Shown here: piece by piece, positions 7,710 through 16,197 of the stretch | Numbering within the stretch: position 1 is the stretch's first letter | Layout: every line of letters begins with the position of its first letter | NCBI GenBank assembly: GCA_913057785.1 | Contig: CAJXPD010000070.1 | Location: forward strand, 1 to 39,763 | Origin: an uncultured Lewinella sp. | GTDB lineage: Bacteria > Bacteroidota > Bacteroidia > Chitinophagales > Saprospiraceae | Direction: 5' to 3' | Length of the DNA: 39,763 nucleotides | Program-made: the position numbers and the translations under genes | Notes under the pieces: model-generated | Database searches by the model: none | Told to the model about the DNA's origin: nothing | What the model saw: the letters and a program-made list of their open reading frames with translations, nothing else

Positions 7710-9161
7710 TTATTTATAATTGACCTGGTCAAAATAGGACTTGATATCTTGTAACAGATGTAAACGATCTTGCTCTGTTAACAAAACGCCTTTATTTAAT
7801 ACCAACCGAATGGTATGTAAGTTTTTAATATCCTCTAAAGGATTTTTAGCACAGAGGAGCATATTGGCTACTTTACCAGTTTCGAGGGAGCCATGCTCTT
7901 GATCGATACGAAGAAAGATCGCCGGATTGATAGTGGCCGTTTTCAAGGCCTCGGCCGGACTTAAGCCCGCTTTTACCATCATTTCTAATTCATTGTATAT
8001 ACCAATACCTGGATGGCACAACGGATTTGCTCCTACATCAGTTCCCGCCAGCAAGGGTACTCCCGCTTTATGCATTGCAAAGGTCATTTCCAGGTATTTA
8101 TCGACTTGGTTTTTCTTCAATTGAACTAAAGAAGCCATCCTGTTGCGTAGATGATCATTTACGGCTGGGGTCCAATACTTTTGTAGGTACTTAGGTAGAT
8201 ACTGGGTATAGTTCTCATCCTTCGACCATTCTACCTCATAGTAGGCATTCTTATACCACATACTTAAGGTAGGCGTGTGCCAGGTCTGGTGCTTAGCAAA
8301 GAGCTTAAATAGCTTTTGGGCTTTCTTTGGATCATAGGTGTCCAGCAAAAATTGATTCCTAACTATGTATTGTTCTAGACGTGAGCTGGCCGCTCCATAG
8401 TCGATTCGTTTGGCGTAGTAATCTTCTTCCCTACTCGAACACTCGGGCAACATTTCTAAGAGGTGCTCTTGGCACCATATACCTGCCTCTGCCGCTTCGG
8501 AAGGTTTAACAGTCATAGGTACATGCCCAACAATTGGGAAATCAATGCTATTGGCATAACGATTTAGGGCAAAATAGATATCTCTAGGTAGAAGAGAGTA
8601 TACTTTTAGAAAGTCAATTCCCGCTTCGATTAATGAATCTACGATTATCGGTACATGTTCTTCATTGTTGATTCCAACGGAGCCATCCCACATGGGGTTT
8701 GGTCCGTCTAATAAGGGGCCAGCGGCGTAGATAATAGGGCCCAGCAGCTCTCCGGCTTTGATGCGATTCTTCCAACTATTGGCCAACTCTAGGTCCCCGG
8801 CCATATCACGAATACCCGTCACGCCATAGGCTATGAATAAACCTAAGAGTTTATCTTTTTCGGTATTGGTTGGTCGCATACGCCATACTTCCGGATCATC
8901 TGGGTGTGTGTGCATGTCCCATAATCCGGGAAGTAAGAAATGACCTTTACCATCTATGACTCCTTCTCGACCTAGTAAGTCTGCTTGGTGCCTATCAATC
9001 CTCAGGATTCGATCCTGTTTAATATGAACATCTTTAAGCCCCTTCCAAAGTTTCCCCTTTTTTACATCAACTACACGAACATTAGCCAGAATATAAGATG
9101 ATGATTGAGCATGGAGCGCCTCAAAGGAGAGGATTATGAGCATTAGATGAAGTAAACGCAT
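7710..9161 (-). CDS. Secreted amidohydrolase (imidazolonepropionase-like)
   Basis: 483 residues with a cleavable-looking signal peptide (MRLLHLMLIILSFEALHAQS). The amidohydrolase barrel shows the metal HxH in WDMHTHPDD (His84, His86), a Lys in DFLKVYS, VGHVPM, CQEHLLEM, and the metal Asp in LAGTDVGANP, followed by the usual ELEMMVKAGLSPAEAL and a closing composite-domain strand (GKVANMLLCAKNPLEDI). Relatives in Bacteroidota act as periplasmic or secreted dipeptidases or cyclic-amide hydrolases; the precise substrate is unknown. Single minus-strand gene between two plus-strand groups. The 203-nt gap upstream is shared with the plug lipoprotein gene on the other strand. Confidence 0.9.
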   Translation of the reverse strand: MRLLHLMLIILSFEALHAQSSSYILANVRVVDVKKGKLWKGLKDVHIKQDRILRIDRHQADLLGREGVIDGKGHFLLPGLWDMHTHPDDPEVWRMRPTNTEKDKLLGLFIAYGVTGIRDMAGDLELANSWKNRIKAGELLGPIIYAAGPLLDGPNPMWDGSVGINNEEHVPIIVDSLIEAGIDFLKVYSLLPRDIYFALNRYANSIDFPIVGHVPMTVKPSEAAEAGIWCQEHLLEMLPECSSREEDYYAKRIDYGAASSRLEQYIVRNQFLLDTYDPKKAQKLFKLFAKHQTWHTPTLSMWYKNAYYEVEWSKDENYTQYLPKYLQKYWTPAVNDHLRNRMASLVQLKKNQVDKYLEMTFAMHKAGVPLLAGTDVGANPLCHPGIGIYNELEMMVKAGLSPAEALKTATINPAIFLRIDQEHGSLETGKVANMLLCAKNPLEDIKNLHTIRLVLNKGVLLTEQDRLHLLQDIKSYFDQVNYK

Positions 9162-9326
9162 GGCTTGATATCCTTGGTTTAAGTCATCAATATTAAGCCT
9201 AATCTTTGATAGAAAATGGTGAGAATGCTGCTTAGTCCATTAATACAAGTAATTCTTAGCAGTATACATTGCAAAAAAGCAAAAAATGTAAACCTTCAAG
9301 AACAAAGTGTCTCTAAATGTGTATTT

Positions 9327-9334
9327 TAGGTTTG
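9327..9334 (+). promoter_or_regulatory. Bacteroidota -7 promoter element (TAGGTTTG)
   Basis: Exact TAnnTTTG match 30 nt before the ATG at 9365. No convincing -33 TTG at the usual distance. Its position favours the 9365 start over an in-frame ATG at 9317, which would place the promoter inside the gene. Confidence 0.5.
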
Positions 9335-9364
9335 GATTCTTATTTCACAAAAAAACTCATTAGT

Positions 9365-9766
9365 ATGAAAGCTATTCGACTGTTCCTGTTTGTAGCAGTG
9401 TCTGGTATGGTATTTTTCTCATGTGGAACTGCGGCCTCCAGCGTTGGACAAGGCGGAGTTTCGGGAACTGCCAGTCAATCTTTAGCAGATGTATTGCGTA
9501 AAAATAGTTCATTGATCATTAGAGGAAGTGGAGAAAGTGCGAAAATCACGGTAAGAGGTGCTGGATCGATCAATTTGAATACAGAACCACTGTTTATTGT
9601 AGATGGTGTTCCGATGGGTAATAGCTATGCAAGAGCCAATAGTGCTGTTAACCCTAACATGATTGAAAGTGTAAGAGTGTTAAAAAGTCAATCGGAAACC
9701 ACAATCTATGGCGAAGATGGAAACCACGGTGTGATAATAATTAAGACAACGAACTCAGGTAAATAA
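9365..9766 (+). CDS. Small lipoprotein consisting of a stand-alone TonB-receptor plug domain
   Basis: 133 residues: lipoprotein signal (FFSC, Cys20), a short Ser/Gly linker, then a plug-like domain with ITVRGAGSINLNTEPLFIVDGVP (61-83, split by eye), VRVLKSQSETTIYGEDG (103-119) and HGVIIIKT. These are the hallmarks of the SusC-type receptor plug ('PLFIVDGV...IYG..G.GVI.I.T'), yet no beta-barrel, DUF4974 or carboxypeptidase-regulatory domain follows; the stop is genuine and a terminator comes 25 nt later. The role is unknown; it might regulate or cap a receptor, or be a peptidoglycan- or OM-facing scaffold. ATG 9365 was preferred because it gives a standard lipoprotein signal and follows a -7 element. 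Confidence 0.85.
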   Translation: MKAIRLFLFVAVSGMVFFSCGTAASSVGQGGVSGTASQSLADVLRKNSSLIIRGSGESAKITVRGAGSINLNTEPLFIVDGVPMGNSYARANSAVNPNMIESVRVLKSQSETTIYGEDGNHGVIIIKTTNSGK

Positions 9767-9790
9767 CATTCCGCCGTTTACAAGAGATAC

Positions 9791-9827
9791 ATAGGCATTA
9801 TCCGGCAGGATGATGCCTATTTTACTT
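9791..9827 (+). terminator. Terminator of the plug lipoprotein gene
   Basis: Arms ATAGGCATTATCC (9791-9803) and GGATGATGCCTAT (9808-9820) form 13 pairs with one G-U around a GGCA loop, followed by TTTACTTT. It isolates the lipoprotein gene from the next operon. Confidence 0.78.
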
Positions 9828-9984
9828 TCCTCTCCTCTCCACATACTTATATCCCTAAAAAATCTATTGCTAGGGTTAAATATTGAGTCTTGGTATATTC
9901 GGCTTGTCCAGCAGCCATATACTTCCTAATATCATATTGGTAAAATAAGTGTAGCTACATCCATACATCATAAAATTCAATTCT

Positions 9985-11142
9985 ATGAAAAGATCACCTT
10001 TGACTTTATTCTGCCTGTTGATGCTTTCGAGTGTATTGCAGGCTAATCCATCTTATGAGGATTTAACAAAAGACTTTGTTGTAGGAAAAGCAGCTGTAAA
10101 ATCACTTAGTGTGATGACTTTTGGCCCTGAGGGTATCTTGTTTATTGGAGATGCTAAAGGTGGCCAAGTATATGCCTTAGATGTTAATGACAGGAAAGAG
10201 AATGCAAGCCAGAAGGGATTTGGAATGGCAGATATTGAGGGAAAATTGGCTAACCTGCTGGGGACAGACCCTAAGGGTGTCATTATTCATGATTTAGCTG
10301 TAAACCCGATATCTCAAAACGTCTATCTGGCAGCGTCCCGCGCAGATGCCAATCTACTAGGGTTCTGGAAGACTCCCAATGACATTAGCAATGCAAGTAT
10401 TTTATTGAAGATAACGCCAAGTGGTGAGATCACAGAAGTGGATCTTAATCAGATAAGTCATTCGAAGGCGGTAGTACCTAAAGTTATTGATGAAGGAAAA
10501 AGTACAAATTATCGCAAGAGTGATAATCGTACAGATGCTATTACCGACTTAGCATATCATGATGGGAAGCTGTACATTGCGGGCTTGTCCAACGAGGAAT
10601 TCGCTTCTGCTTTACGGGTAGTGGATTTTCCTTTTGGTAAGAAGGCGCAATACTCTACGCTGGAAGTATACCACGTGGCGCATGGTGCTTATGAAACTGA
10701 AGCACCCATTCGCACTTTTCTTCCGTATGAAATCAATGGCAAGTCCTATCTGCTAGGATCTTATACTTGCACTCCTTTTGTGAGTATTCCTATAGATGAA
10801 TTAAAGGCTACAAAACATGTTCGAACTAAAACCTTGGGTGAATTCGGTTTTGGTAATATTCCTTTGGACATTCTTCACTATAAGAATAAAGGCAAGGATT
10901 ATATCCTGATGTCCAGCTTTTCCAAAGCCTTGATTCGTATTGATCCTGAGAACATTCCTACTCAGAAGTCGCTCACTGAGCCTTTGGCTGAAGGAGCATA
11001 TACGGTAGGTATTGCACATGATGTTTTATCAAGAGTCGGCGTTACTCATATGGATAATTTAAATGAGAAACACGTACTTGTGTTGCAACGCATGCCGAAT
11101 GGCCAGCTGAGCTTAAGATCCTACAATACCGATTGGTTATAG
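9985..11142 (+). CDS. Secreted protein of unknown function, beta-propeller-like
   Basis: 385 residues with a signal peptide (MKRSPLTLFCLLMLSSVLQA, cleavage after QA likely). I do not recognise the family. Repeated short blade-like segments (SVMTFGPEGILFIGDAKGG, IHDLAVNPISQNVYLAA, ITDLAYHDGKLYIAGL, IPLDILHYKNKGKDYILM) with alternating hydrophobics suggest a YncE/YVTN-like beta-propeller of about six or seven blades; this is inference. A SYTCTPFVSIP segment in the middle is distinctive. Only one nucleotide separates its stop from the next ATG, so the two genes are almost certainly one transcript and probably work together outside the inner membrane. No TAnnTTTG promoter was found in the 218 nt before it. 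Confidence 0.75.
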   Translation: MKRSPLTLFCLLMLSSVLQANPSYEDLTKDFVVGKAAVKSLSVMTFGPEGILFIGDAKGGQVYALDVNDRKENASQKGFGMADIEGKLANLLGTDPKGVIIHDLAVNPISQNVYLAASRADANLLGFWKTPNDISNASILLKITPSGEITEVDLNQISHSKAVVPKVIDEGKSTNYRKSDNRTDAITDLAYHDGKLYIAGLSNEEFASALRVVDFPFGKKAQYSTLEVYHVAHGAYETEAPIRTFLPYEINGKSYLLGSYTCTPFVSIPIDELKATKHVRTKTLGEFGFGNIPLDILHYKNKGKDYILMSSFSKALIRIDPENIPTQKSLTEPLAEGAYTVGIAHDVLSRVGVTHMDNLNEKHVLVLQRMPNGQLSLRSYNTDWL

Positions 11143-11143
11143 T

Positions 11144-12250
11144 ATGGTACAGAAGTACAACTGCCGGTGGCTATTCGTCCTGATTGGGATAGCCACCAGC
11201 AGCTATTGTTTGCTAGGCCAATCCCACACTTCCATAAGGTTCATTACGGAAGAAGAGCATCCGTACTTCGGATCCTTGAGCATACAACATTCCTTGGATA
11301 ACAAAGATTCCATCGCAGTATTTACGCAACGCCCTGTAGCAGCAACGCTTCCTTTGTTGGGAAAGTGGGAAAAGGTCGGGGATACCCAATATTTCCGAGC
11401 TCGTTTCTCTTTCCAACAAGGGAAAAAGTATTGGGTGAAATGGTTGGATTCCAATCGACAGGAATCAATACACACATTCGTTGTCCCAATACGGCAAGCG
11501 CTTAAGTCACCGTCACTTTCAGCAATTTATCCATCCGCTGACCGATGGCCCGCTAACCAATTGAAGTTCTATTTGCAATTCGATCAACCCATGAGAGAAG
11601 AGGTTGCTTTGCAATACATTCAGCTGTTGGATGAGCAAGGGGTGGTAGTGGAGCGTCCTTTCCTAGAAATGGGGCAGGAACTTTGGGATCATGATCATCG
11701 TCAATTGACGGTTTGGTTTGATCCGGGGCGAATTAAAACGGGGCTAATTCCTAATCAGCGATATGGCCCGCCCCTTCATCCAGACCGGACCTATCAGCTT
11801 AAAATTCGGTCTGGGTTTCCGGCTAAGAATGGCAAAGTACTAGAGGAAGCGGTGGTGAAGACCTTTCAAACTATCGACAAAGACAATACTCGCCCCAATC
11901 CAGGTCAATGGAAGCTAGAATTGCCGATGGTGGGAACCCATCAAGCTATTAAGCTTGTATTTCCAGAATCGCTTGACTTTGGGATGTTACGCACTGGACT
12001 TTGGATCGAGAATGAAGCGGGGGAAATCATTGGAGGTAGGCCAGAAATAGGTCTAGAAGAGCGTTCTTGGAGGTGGATACCTACCTCGACTTGGGAGGCA
12101 GGTTTCTATCACTTGAGAATTGATGATGACCTAGAGGATTTGGCAGGCAATAACCTACAGAGACTTTTTGATACCTTTATAAAGGAAAAAAAGGATAGCG
12201 TAGGGGAGCTTCCAACTAGCCTCAGATTTCAGGTATTAGGTGAGAAATAA
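11144..12250 (+). CDS. Secreted Ig-like (SbsA/Big_5-type) protein of unknown function
   Basis: 368 residues beginning with a hydrophobic signal (LFVLIGIATSSYCLLGQS). Two segments resemble bacterial Ig-like 'Big_5' repeats: LSAIYPSADRWPANQLKFYL with DQPM at roughly 127-150, and LPMVGTHQAIKLVFPESLDF with later LEDLAGNNLQRLFD, a pattern close to the usual 'D.AGN.L...F' closing strand. No catalytic motif is visible. Its ATG lies 1 nt after the stop of the propeller-like gene, a very tight coupling, and the transglutaminase-like gene starts 57 nt after its end. It may be the structural partner of the preceding protein. Family-level identity is uncertain. Confidence 0.72.
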   Translation: MVQKYNCRWLFVLIGIATSSYCLLGQSHTSIRFITEEEHPYFGSLSIQHSLDNKDSIAVFTQRPVAATLPLLGKWEKVGDTQYFRARFSFQQGKKYWVKWLDSNRQESIHTFVVPIRQALKSPSLSAIYPSADRWPANQLKFYLQFDQPMREEVALQYIQLLDEQGVVVERPFLEMGQELWDHDHRQLTVWFDPGRIKTGLIPNQRYGPPLHPDRTYQLKIRSGFPAKNGKVLEEAVVKTFQTIDKDNTRPNPGQWKLELPMVGTHQAIKLVFPESLDFGMLRTGLWIENEAGEIIGGRPEIGLEERSWRWIPTSTWEAGFYHLRIDDDLEDLAGNNLQRLFDTFIKEKKDSVGELPTSLRFQVLGEK

Positions 12251-12307
12251 CTTACTTTGGAAGCCGCTGTGCTTTCCATTACTTCGTTTGTTGTAAACCA
12301 CCTGACC

Positions 12308-13528
12308 ATGAAAAAGACCTTCTTCCTTCTAATTGCCTTTGCAATTCTAGGCAAGACCTCAGCACAACAAATTCCATTGGATAGTCTTTACAAACTGGCT
12401 ATCACAGATCTTTCTGCATTTTCTAACTACCTAGTCGGAGATGCAAATTCAGAACAAGAAAAAGCCGAGCGCATCATAGATTGGTTGGCGCGCAACTTTG
12501 ATTGGACCGCTACGGATTATCAAGACCGAACCGTAAATGAGATTTTGGAACGAAAGGGCGGAAATTGTGCTGAACTTGCTAGAGTTGCTGCTGCTTCCTT
12601 TGAAGAAGTGAACTTAAAGATGAGACGCGTTCGGGAAATAAACTTGCACATTAAAACAGAAAGGAGACAGTGGACTGCCGAAGCTAAAGTTAAAGAATTG
12701 GGCAATCGGGCCTCTGTTTTTGGTTTGCAGCACAATGATCACGTATGGCTGGAAATCTATGATTCGGCAAGCGATACCTGGGTGCCGGCAGATCCTTCTC
12801 TTGGGGTAGTGGGCTATCGATCCTGGTTGTCCGCTCGCTATGGTTTCGGGAATCGCTTTAGCCTCGACCCTACTTCGACAGATATGATTGCGCCTTTTGC
12901 GGTATTTGCCATGCAAGATGGGGAGTATGTAGATCGTACTTCTTACTATGCCTTGGAAGGGTTTAATGATCTCTATCAAGGACAGCTTGAGCAATATCCT
13001 GCTTGGTCAGATTGGAAAAAGAGGATTCTTCAATTGAGTCCATCGGCCTTATCCGCGTTTAAAGGAGAAGACAATCTTCATCGCAAGACTACCTCGATCG
13101 CTGCCTTGGTAGATGCCTACAAAGAGTTGAAGCAACAGTTCTTAGCGAGTGATTTTGGACGTATTCATACGAATATAGAAGCCTTTTCGGCGGCTTTAAT
13201 CCAGCAAGACATTACTACTGTAGTACAAGCATATACCCAGGACGGTAAAATCTTCCCTACCCGTGGCCCAATTTTAGAGGGTCACCCTGCCATCCAAAAG
13301 TATTGGACACCCAACCCCAACTCACAAAATCGAACTGTACACCATAAGATTTGGCCTAACGAAATTCAAGTCCTTGGAGATACGGCTTACGATCATGGCT
13401 ATTACGAAGGTGTAACAAAACTAGCTGATGGTCGTCTTAGTCATTGGGAAGGAAAATATGTGATAGTTTGGAAAAAATCGAAGGACGGAGATTGGAAAAT
13501 GTACATAGATATCTGGAACCAGTTGTAA
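12308..13528 (+). CDS. Secreted transglutaminase-like protein fused to an NTF2/SnoaL-like domain
   Basis: 406 residues from ATG 12308, which gives a clean signal peptide (MKKTFFLLIAFAILGKTSAQ); an upstream in-frame start at 12257 would add 17 residues in front of it. The first half has the transglutaminase-like triad: Cys87 in RKGGNCAELARV, His145 in NDHVWLEIYD and Asp162 in WVPADPSLG. The last 120 residues (from about 285) resemble a DUF4440/SnoaL nuclear-transport-factor-2-like fold: NIEAFSAALIQQDITTVVQA, DGKIFPTRGPILEGHPAIQK, and WEGKYVIVWKKSKDGDWKMY. Such transglutaminase domains are often peptidases or peptide ligases; the target is unknown. It likely belongs to the same transcript as the two secreted proteins before it. 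Confidence 0.82.
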   Translation: MKKTFFLLIAFAILGKTSAQQIPLDSLYKLAITDLSAFSNYLVGDANSEQEKAERIIDWLARNFDWTATDYQDRTVNEILERKGGNCAELARVAAASFEEVNLKMRRVREINLHIKTERRQWTAEAKVKELGNRASVFGLQHNDHVWLEIYDSASDTWVPADPSLGVVGYRSWLSARYGFGNRFSLDPTSTDMIAPFAVFAMQDGEYVDRTSYYALEGFNDLYQGQLEQYPAWSDWKKRILQLSPSALSAFKGEDNLHRKTTSIAALVDAYKELKQQFLASDFGRIHTNIEAFSAALIQQDITTVVQAYTQDGKIFPTRGPILEGHPAIQKYWTPNPNSQNRTVHHKIWPNEIQVLGDTAYDHGYYEGVTKLADGRLSHWEGKYVIVWKKSKDGDWKMYIDIWNQL

Positions 13529-13646
13529 TTCCAATAGGGGTATACTGCCCGTTTGAACATCCTACTATTAGAAGCTGCTTGTTTCAAGTAGTTTATCTCT
13601 CTTTACTAATAGCTTAACGGTAATCTAAATTTATATGGAAGTGGAA

Positions 13647-13672
13647 AAGCCTTGCTCATGCTAGCAAGGCTT
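13647..13672. other. Stem-loop between the transglutaminase-like and permease genes
   Basis: AAGCCTTGCT (13647-13656) pairs perfectly with AGCAAGGCTT (13663-13672) around a 6-nt loop. On the plus strand no T-run follows, so it is a poor terminator there; read on the minus strand four T follow. It may protect or end the upstream mRNA 119 nt past its stop. Confidence 0.45.
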
Positions 13673-13707
13673 ACATCCTATTTAGTAACTTCTAAAACCC
13701 GACAGCT

Positions 13708-16125
13708 ATGTGGAGGAACCACTTAAAAATCGCTTGGCGAAATCTCAAAAAATCCAAGCTCTATACGGGCATAAACATCTTTGGCCTTTCTTCAGGCTTG
13801 ATCGCTTTTCTATTCATCCTTCTTTATGTACAAGACGAATTGAGTTATGATACCTATAACCCTTATTCGGATCGCTTGTATCGAGTGGATTTTCAAGGTC
13901 GCTTAGGAGATCAAGAAATCAGCTCTGCTCAAAATGCTGCTCCTTTGGGGCCTGCCTTGCAAGAGATTTATCCAGAGGTAGAAGGGTTTATGCGTTTTCG
14001 GAGTCATGGGAGCTTTTTGGTCAAGTACCAGAATCGACACCATAAAGAGGACCGCATAAGCTTTGTGGATAGTACATTCTTTAGTCTTTTCAATATTCCA
14101 TTGATCAAAGGAGAGACAACAGAAGTATTAAAAGCACCAAATACGGTAGTCCTTACGGAGGCAATGGCTCAAAAGTACTTTGGTATAGAAGATCCAATTG
14201 GCAAACAGTTGATCTTGGATAATGATGATGCTTTTGAAGTGACAGGAGTGATGGAAGAAATTCCTCATAATACCCACTTCCAGTTCGACTTTCTACTCTC
14301 TATGAGTACCATTGAAGAGAGTAGAAATACGCAGTGGGGAAGCTTCAATTTCAATGTGTATTTATTGTTACAAGAAGGCACTAATGTCGGTGGTTTCCAG
14401 GACAAGATTCAAGATGTTTTAATTGATAACTTCGGGAAGGAAATCGAGCAATATGTTGGTTTAACCTGGGATGAATTCATTGAGGCAGGAAACCAAGGGA
14501 AGTATATCCTGACAGCTACTGAGGACATTCATCTCCATTCAAATTTAGAGGATGAGATGGGGGCAAATGGCGATATTGCCTATGTATGGATCTTCTCCAT
14601 TATCGGCTTGTTCATACTATTCATTGCCTGTATCAATTTCATGAATTTGTCTACGGCTAGTGCTTCCACTCGAGCAAAAGAAGTCGGTGTTAGAAAAGTT
14701 GTAGGTGCTGCTAGGCACTCTCTAATACAACAATTCCTAAGTGAAAGCCTCTTGATCAGTCTATTGTCTGGTGGGATTGCGGTAGTGGGGATTTGGTTCC
14801 TATTACCTTACTTTAATGATTTGTCAGGAAAAGACCTTCCTGGGCTTCTGATTCGGAATACTGGCTTTGTTCTTCTTGCAGCATTTATAAGTATCGTAGT
14901 AGGGATATTAGCAGGTAGTTATCCTGCCTTTTTCTTATCAGCCTACCAGCCAATCAAAGTTTTGAAAGGACATCTGGAACGTGGAAGAAACAAAAGCCTC
15001 TTACGAAGTGGCTTAATTGTATTCCAGTTTTTGATTACAACTTCCCTGATAATCGGGGCTTTGGTGGTCTATCGACAATTGGATTTTGTGCAAAACAAGA
15101 AATTGGGTTTTGATAAGGATCAAGTACTGATTCTTAATGATGCCTACGCCTTAGGAGATAAGGTTGGCGCATTTAAGGAAAAGATGTTGCAGAATCCGGC
15201 GGTACAATCTGCCTCAGTGACTGGGTATCTTCCGGTACCTTCTTACCGAAATAGTACTTCTTTTTTTAAGGGGAATAGCCCGGTGCCAGAGAATGCCATT
15301 TTGATGAATAACTGGTACGTCGATCACGACTATATTCCAACCTTCGATATGGAGATGATGAAAGGGAGGGCTTTTTCTACTTCCTTTCCTTCTGATAGTT
15401 CTGGAGTGATTATCAATGAGAAGGCTGCTGAATTTTGGGGAGATGAAGATCCAATAGGGAAAACGGTCTCGGAGTATGACAATCAAGATCGATTAGTGAC
15501 GCACACGATTATTGGTGTAATCCAGAATTTCCACTATGAGAGTTTACGGAGCCGTATCCAGCCATTAGCCTTGTTCTTGGGCGACAGTAGAGGAGCCGTG
15601 TCCATGCGCCTCAAAACAGACGATATGGCTGGCTTTATTAGTTTTCTGGAGAAAGGCTGGAATGAAATGGCGCCAGGACAGCCCTTTGATTATAGTTTCT
15701 TGGATGAAAGATTTGACCAGATGTATCGAGCGGAACAACGTGTAGGACGTATCATAAGTACCTTTACGATTCTGGCCATCTTTATTGCTTGTATTGGACT
15801 ATTTGGCTTGGCGACCTTTGCCGCTCAGCAACGCACCAAAGAGATTGGTATTCGAAAAGTATTAGGGGCCTCTCTCAGTGGGTTAGTTGGTCTATTAACT
15901 AAAGATTTTTTAGGCTTGGTCCTGATTTCTTTAATGATGGCTATACCTATTGCCTGGTTTGGAATGAACAGATGGCTGCAAAATTTTGCCTACAGTACGG
16001 ACCTGGACTGGTGGATATTTGCAGTGGCTGGATTGTCGGCGATAGTGATCGCTTTCATGACGGTTAGTTTCCAATCTTTGCGAGCTGCTTTAGCAAACCC
16101 GGTGAAGAGTTTACGAAGCGAATAA
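13708..16125 (+). CDS. FtsX/MacB-type ABC transporter permease
   Basis: 805 residues with the full Bacteroidota MacB-like layout: cytoplasmic N-terminus MWRNHLKIAWRNLKKSK, first membrane segment 21-42, periplasmic MacB core, a trio of membrane segments starting at 291-311 with the coupling motif TRAKEVGVRKVVGA (321-334), then a second half repeating the plan (membrane segment near 430-447, second periplasmic domain, and RTKEIGIRKVLGASLSG near the last three segments). No ATPase gene is adjacent, which is common for this family in Bacteroidota, where the ATPase is shared or elsewhere. Likely role: mechanotransmission, lipoprotein or small-molecule export. The ORF is intact. Confidence 0.92.
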   Translation: MWRNHLKIAWRNLKKSKLYTGINIFGLSSGLIAFLFILLYVQDELSYDTYNPYSDRLYRVDFQGRLGDQEISSAQNAAPLGPALQEIYPEVEGFMRFRSHGSFLVKYQNRHHKEDRISFVDSTFFSLFNIPLIKGETTEVLKAPNTVVLTEAMAQKYFGIEDPIGKQLILDNDDAFEVTGVMEEIPHNTHFQFDFLLSMSTIEESRNTQWGSFNFNVYLLLQEGTNVGGFQDKIQDVLIDNFGKEIEQYVGLTWDEFIEAGNQGKYILTATEDIHLHSNLEDEMGANGDIAYVWIFSIIGLFILFIACINFMNLSTASASTRAKEVGVRKVVGAARHSLIQQFLSESLLISLLSGGIAVVGIWFLLPYFNDLSGKDLPGLLIRNTGFVLLAAFISIVVGILAGSYPAFFLSAYQPIKVLKGHLERGRNKSLLRSGLIVFQFLITTSLIIGALVVYRQLDFVQNKKLGFDKDQVLILNDAYALGDKVGAFKEKMLQNPAVQSASVTGYLPVPSYRNSTSFFKGNSPVPENAILMNNWYVDHDYIPTFDMEMMKGRAFSTSFPSDSSGVIINEKAAEFWGDEDPIGKTVSEYDNQDRLVTHTIIGVIQNFHYESLRSRIQPLALFLGDSRGAVSMRLKTDDMAGFISFLEKGWNEMAPGQPFDYSFLDERFDQMYRAEQRVGRIISTFTILAIFIACIGLFGLATFAAQQRTKEIGIRKVLGASLSGLVGLLTKDFLGLVLISLMMAIPIAWFGMNRWLQNFAYSTDLDWWIFAVAGLSAIVIAFMTVSFQSLRAALANPVKSLRSE

Positions 16126-16130
16126 AATAG

Positions 16131-16165
16131 GAAGCCCCACTGACACTAATTGTCAGTGGGGCTTC
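16131..16165. terminator. Convergent 15-bp perfect hairpin between permease and AsmA genes
   Basis: GAAGCCCCACTGACA (16131-16145) and TGTCAGTGGGGCTTC (16151-16165) pair without mismatch around CTAAT. It starts 5 nt after the permease stop and lies 32 nt from the AsmA stop. On the minus strand it is followed by CTATTTTATT, so it is best as terminator of the AsmA gene; on the plus strand the T content is low, but the position suggests both genes use it. Confidence 0.75.
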
Positions 16166-16197
16166 TCCCTCCTAACGTTTATCTGAATCGATAGGGC

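Noticed and set aside
13708..16125. ABC permease without an adjacent ATPase as a possible broken transporter operon
   Set aside because: Solitary FtsX/MacB-type permeases are normal in Bacteroidota and the ORF is intact.
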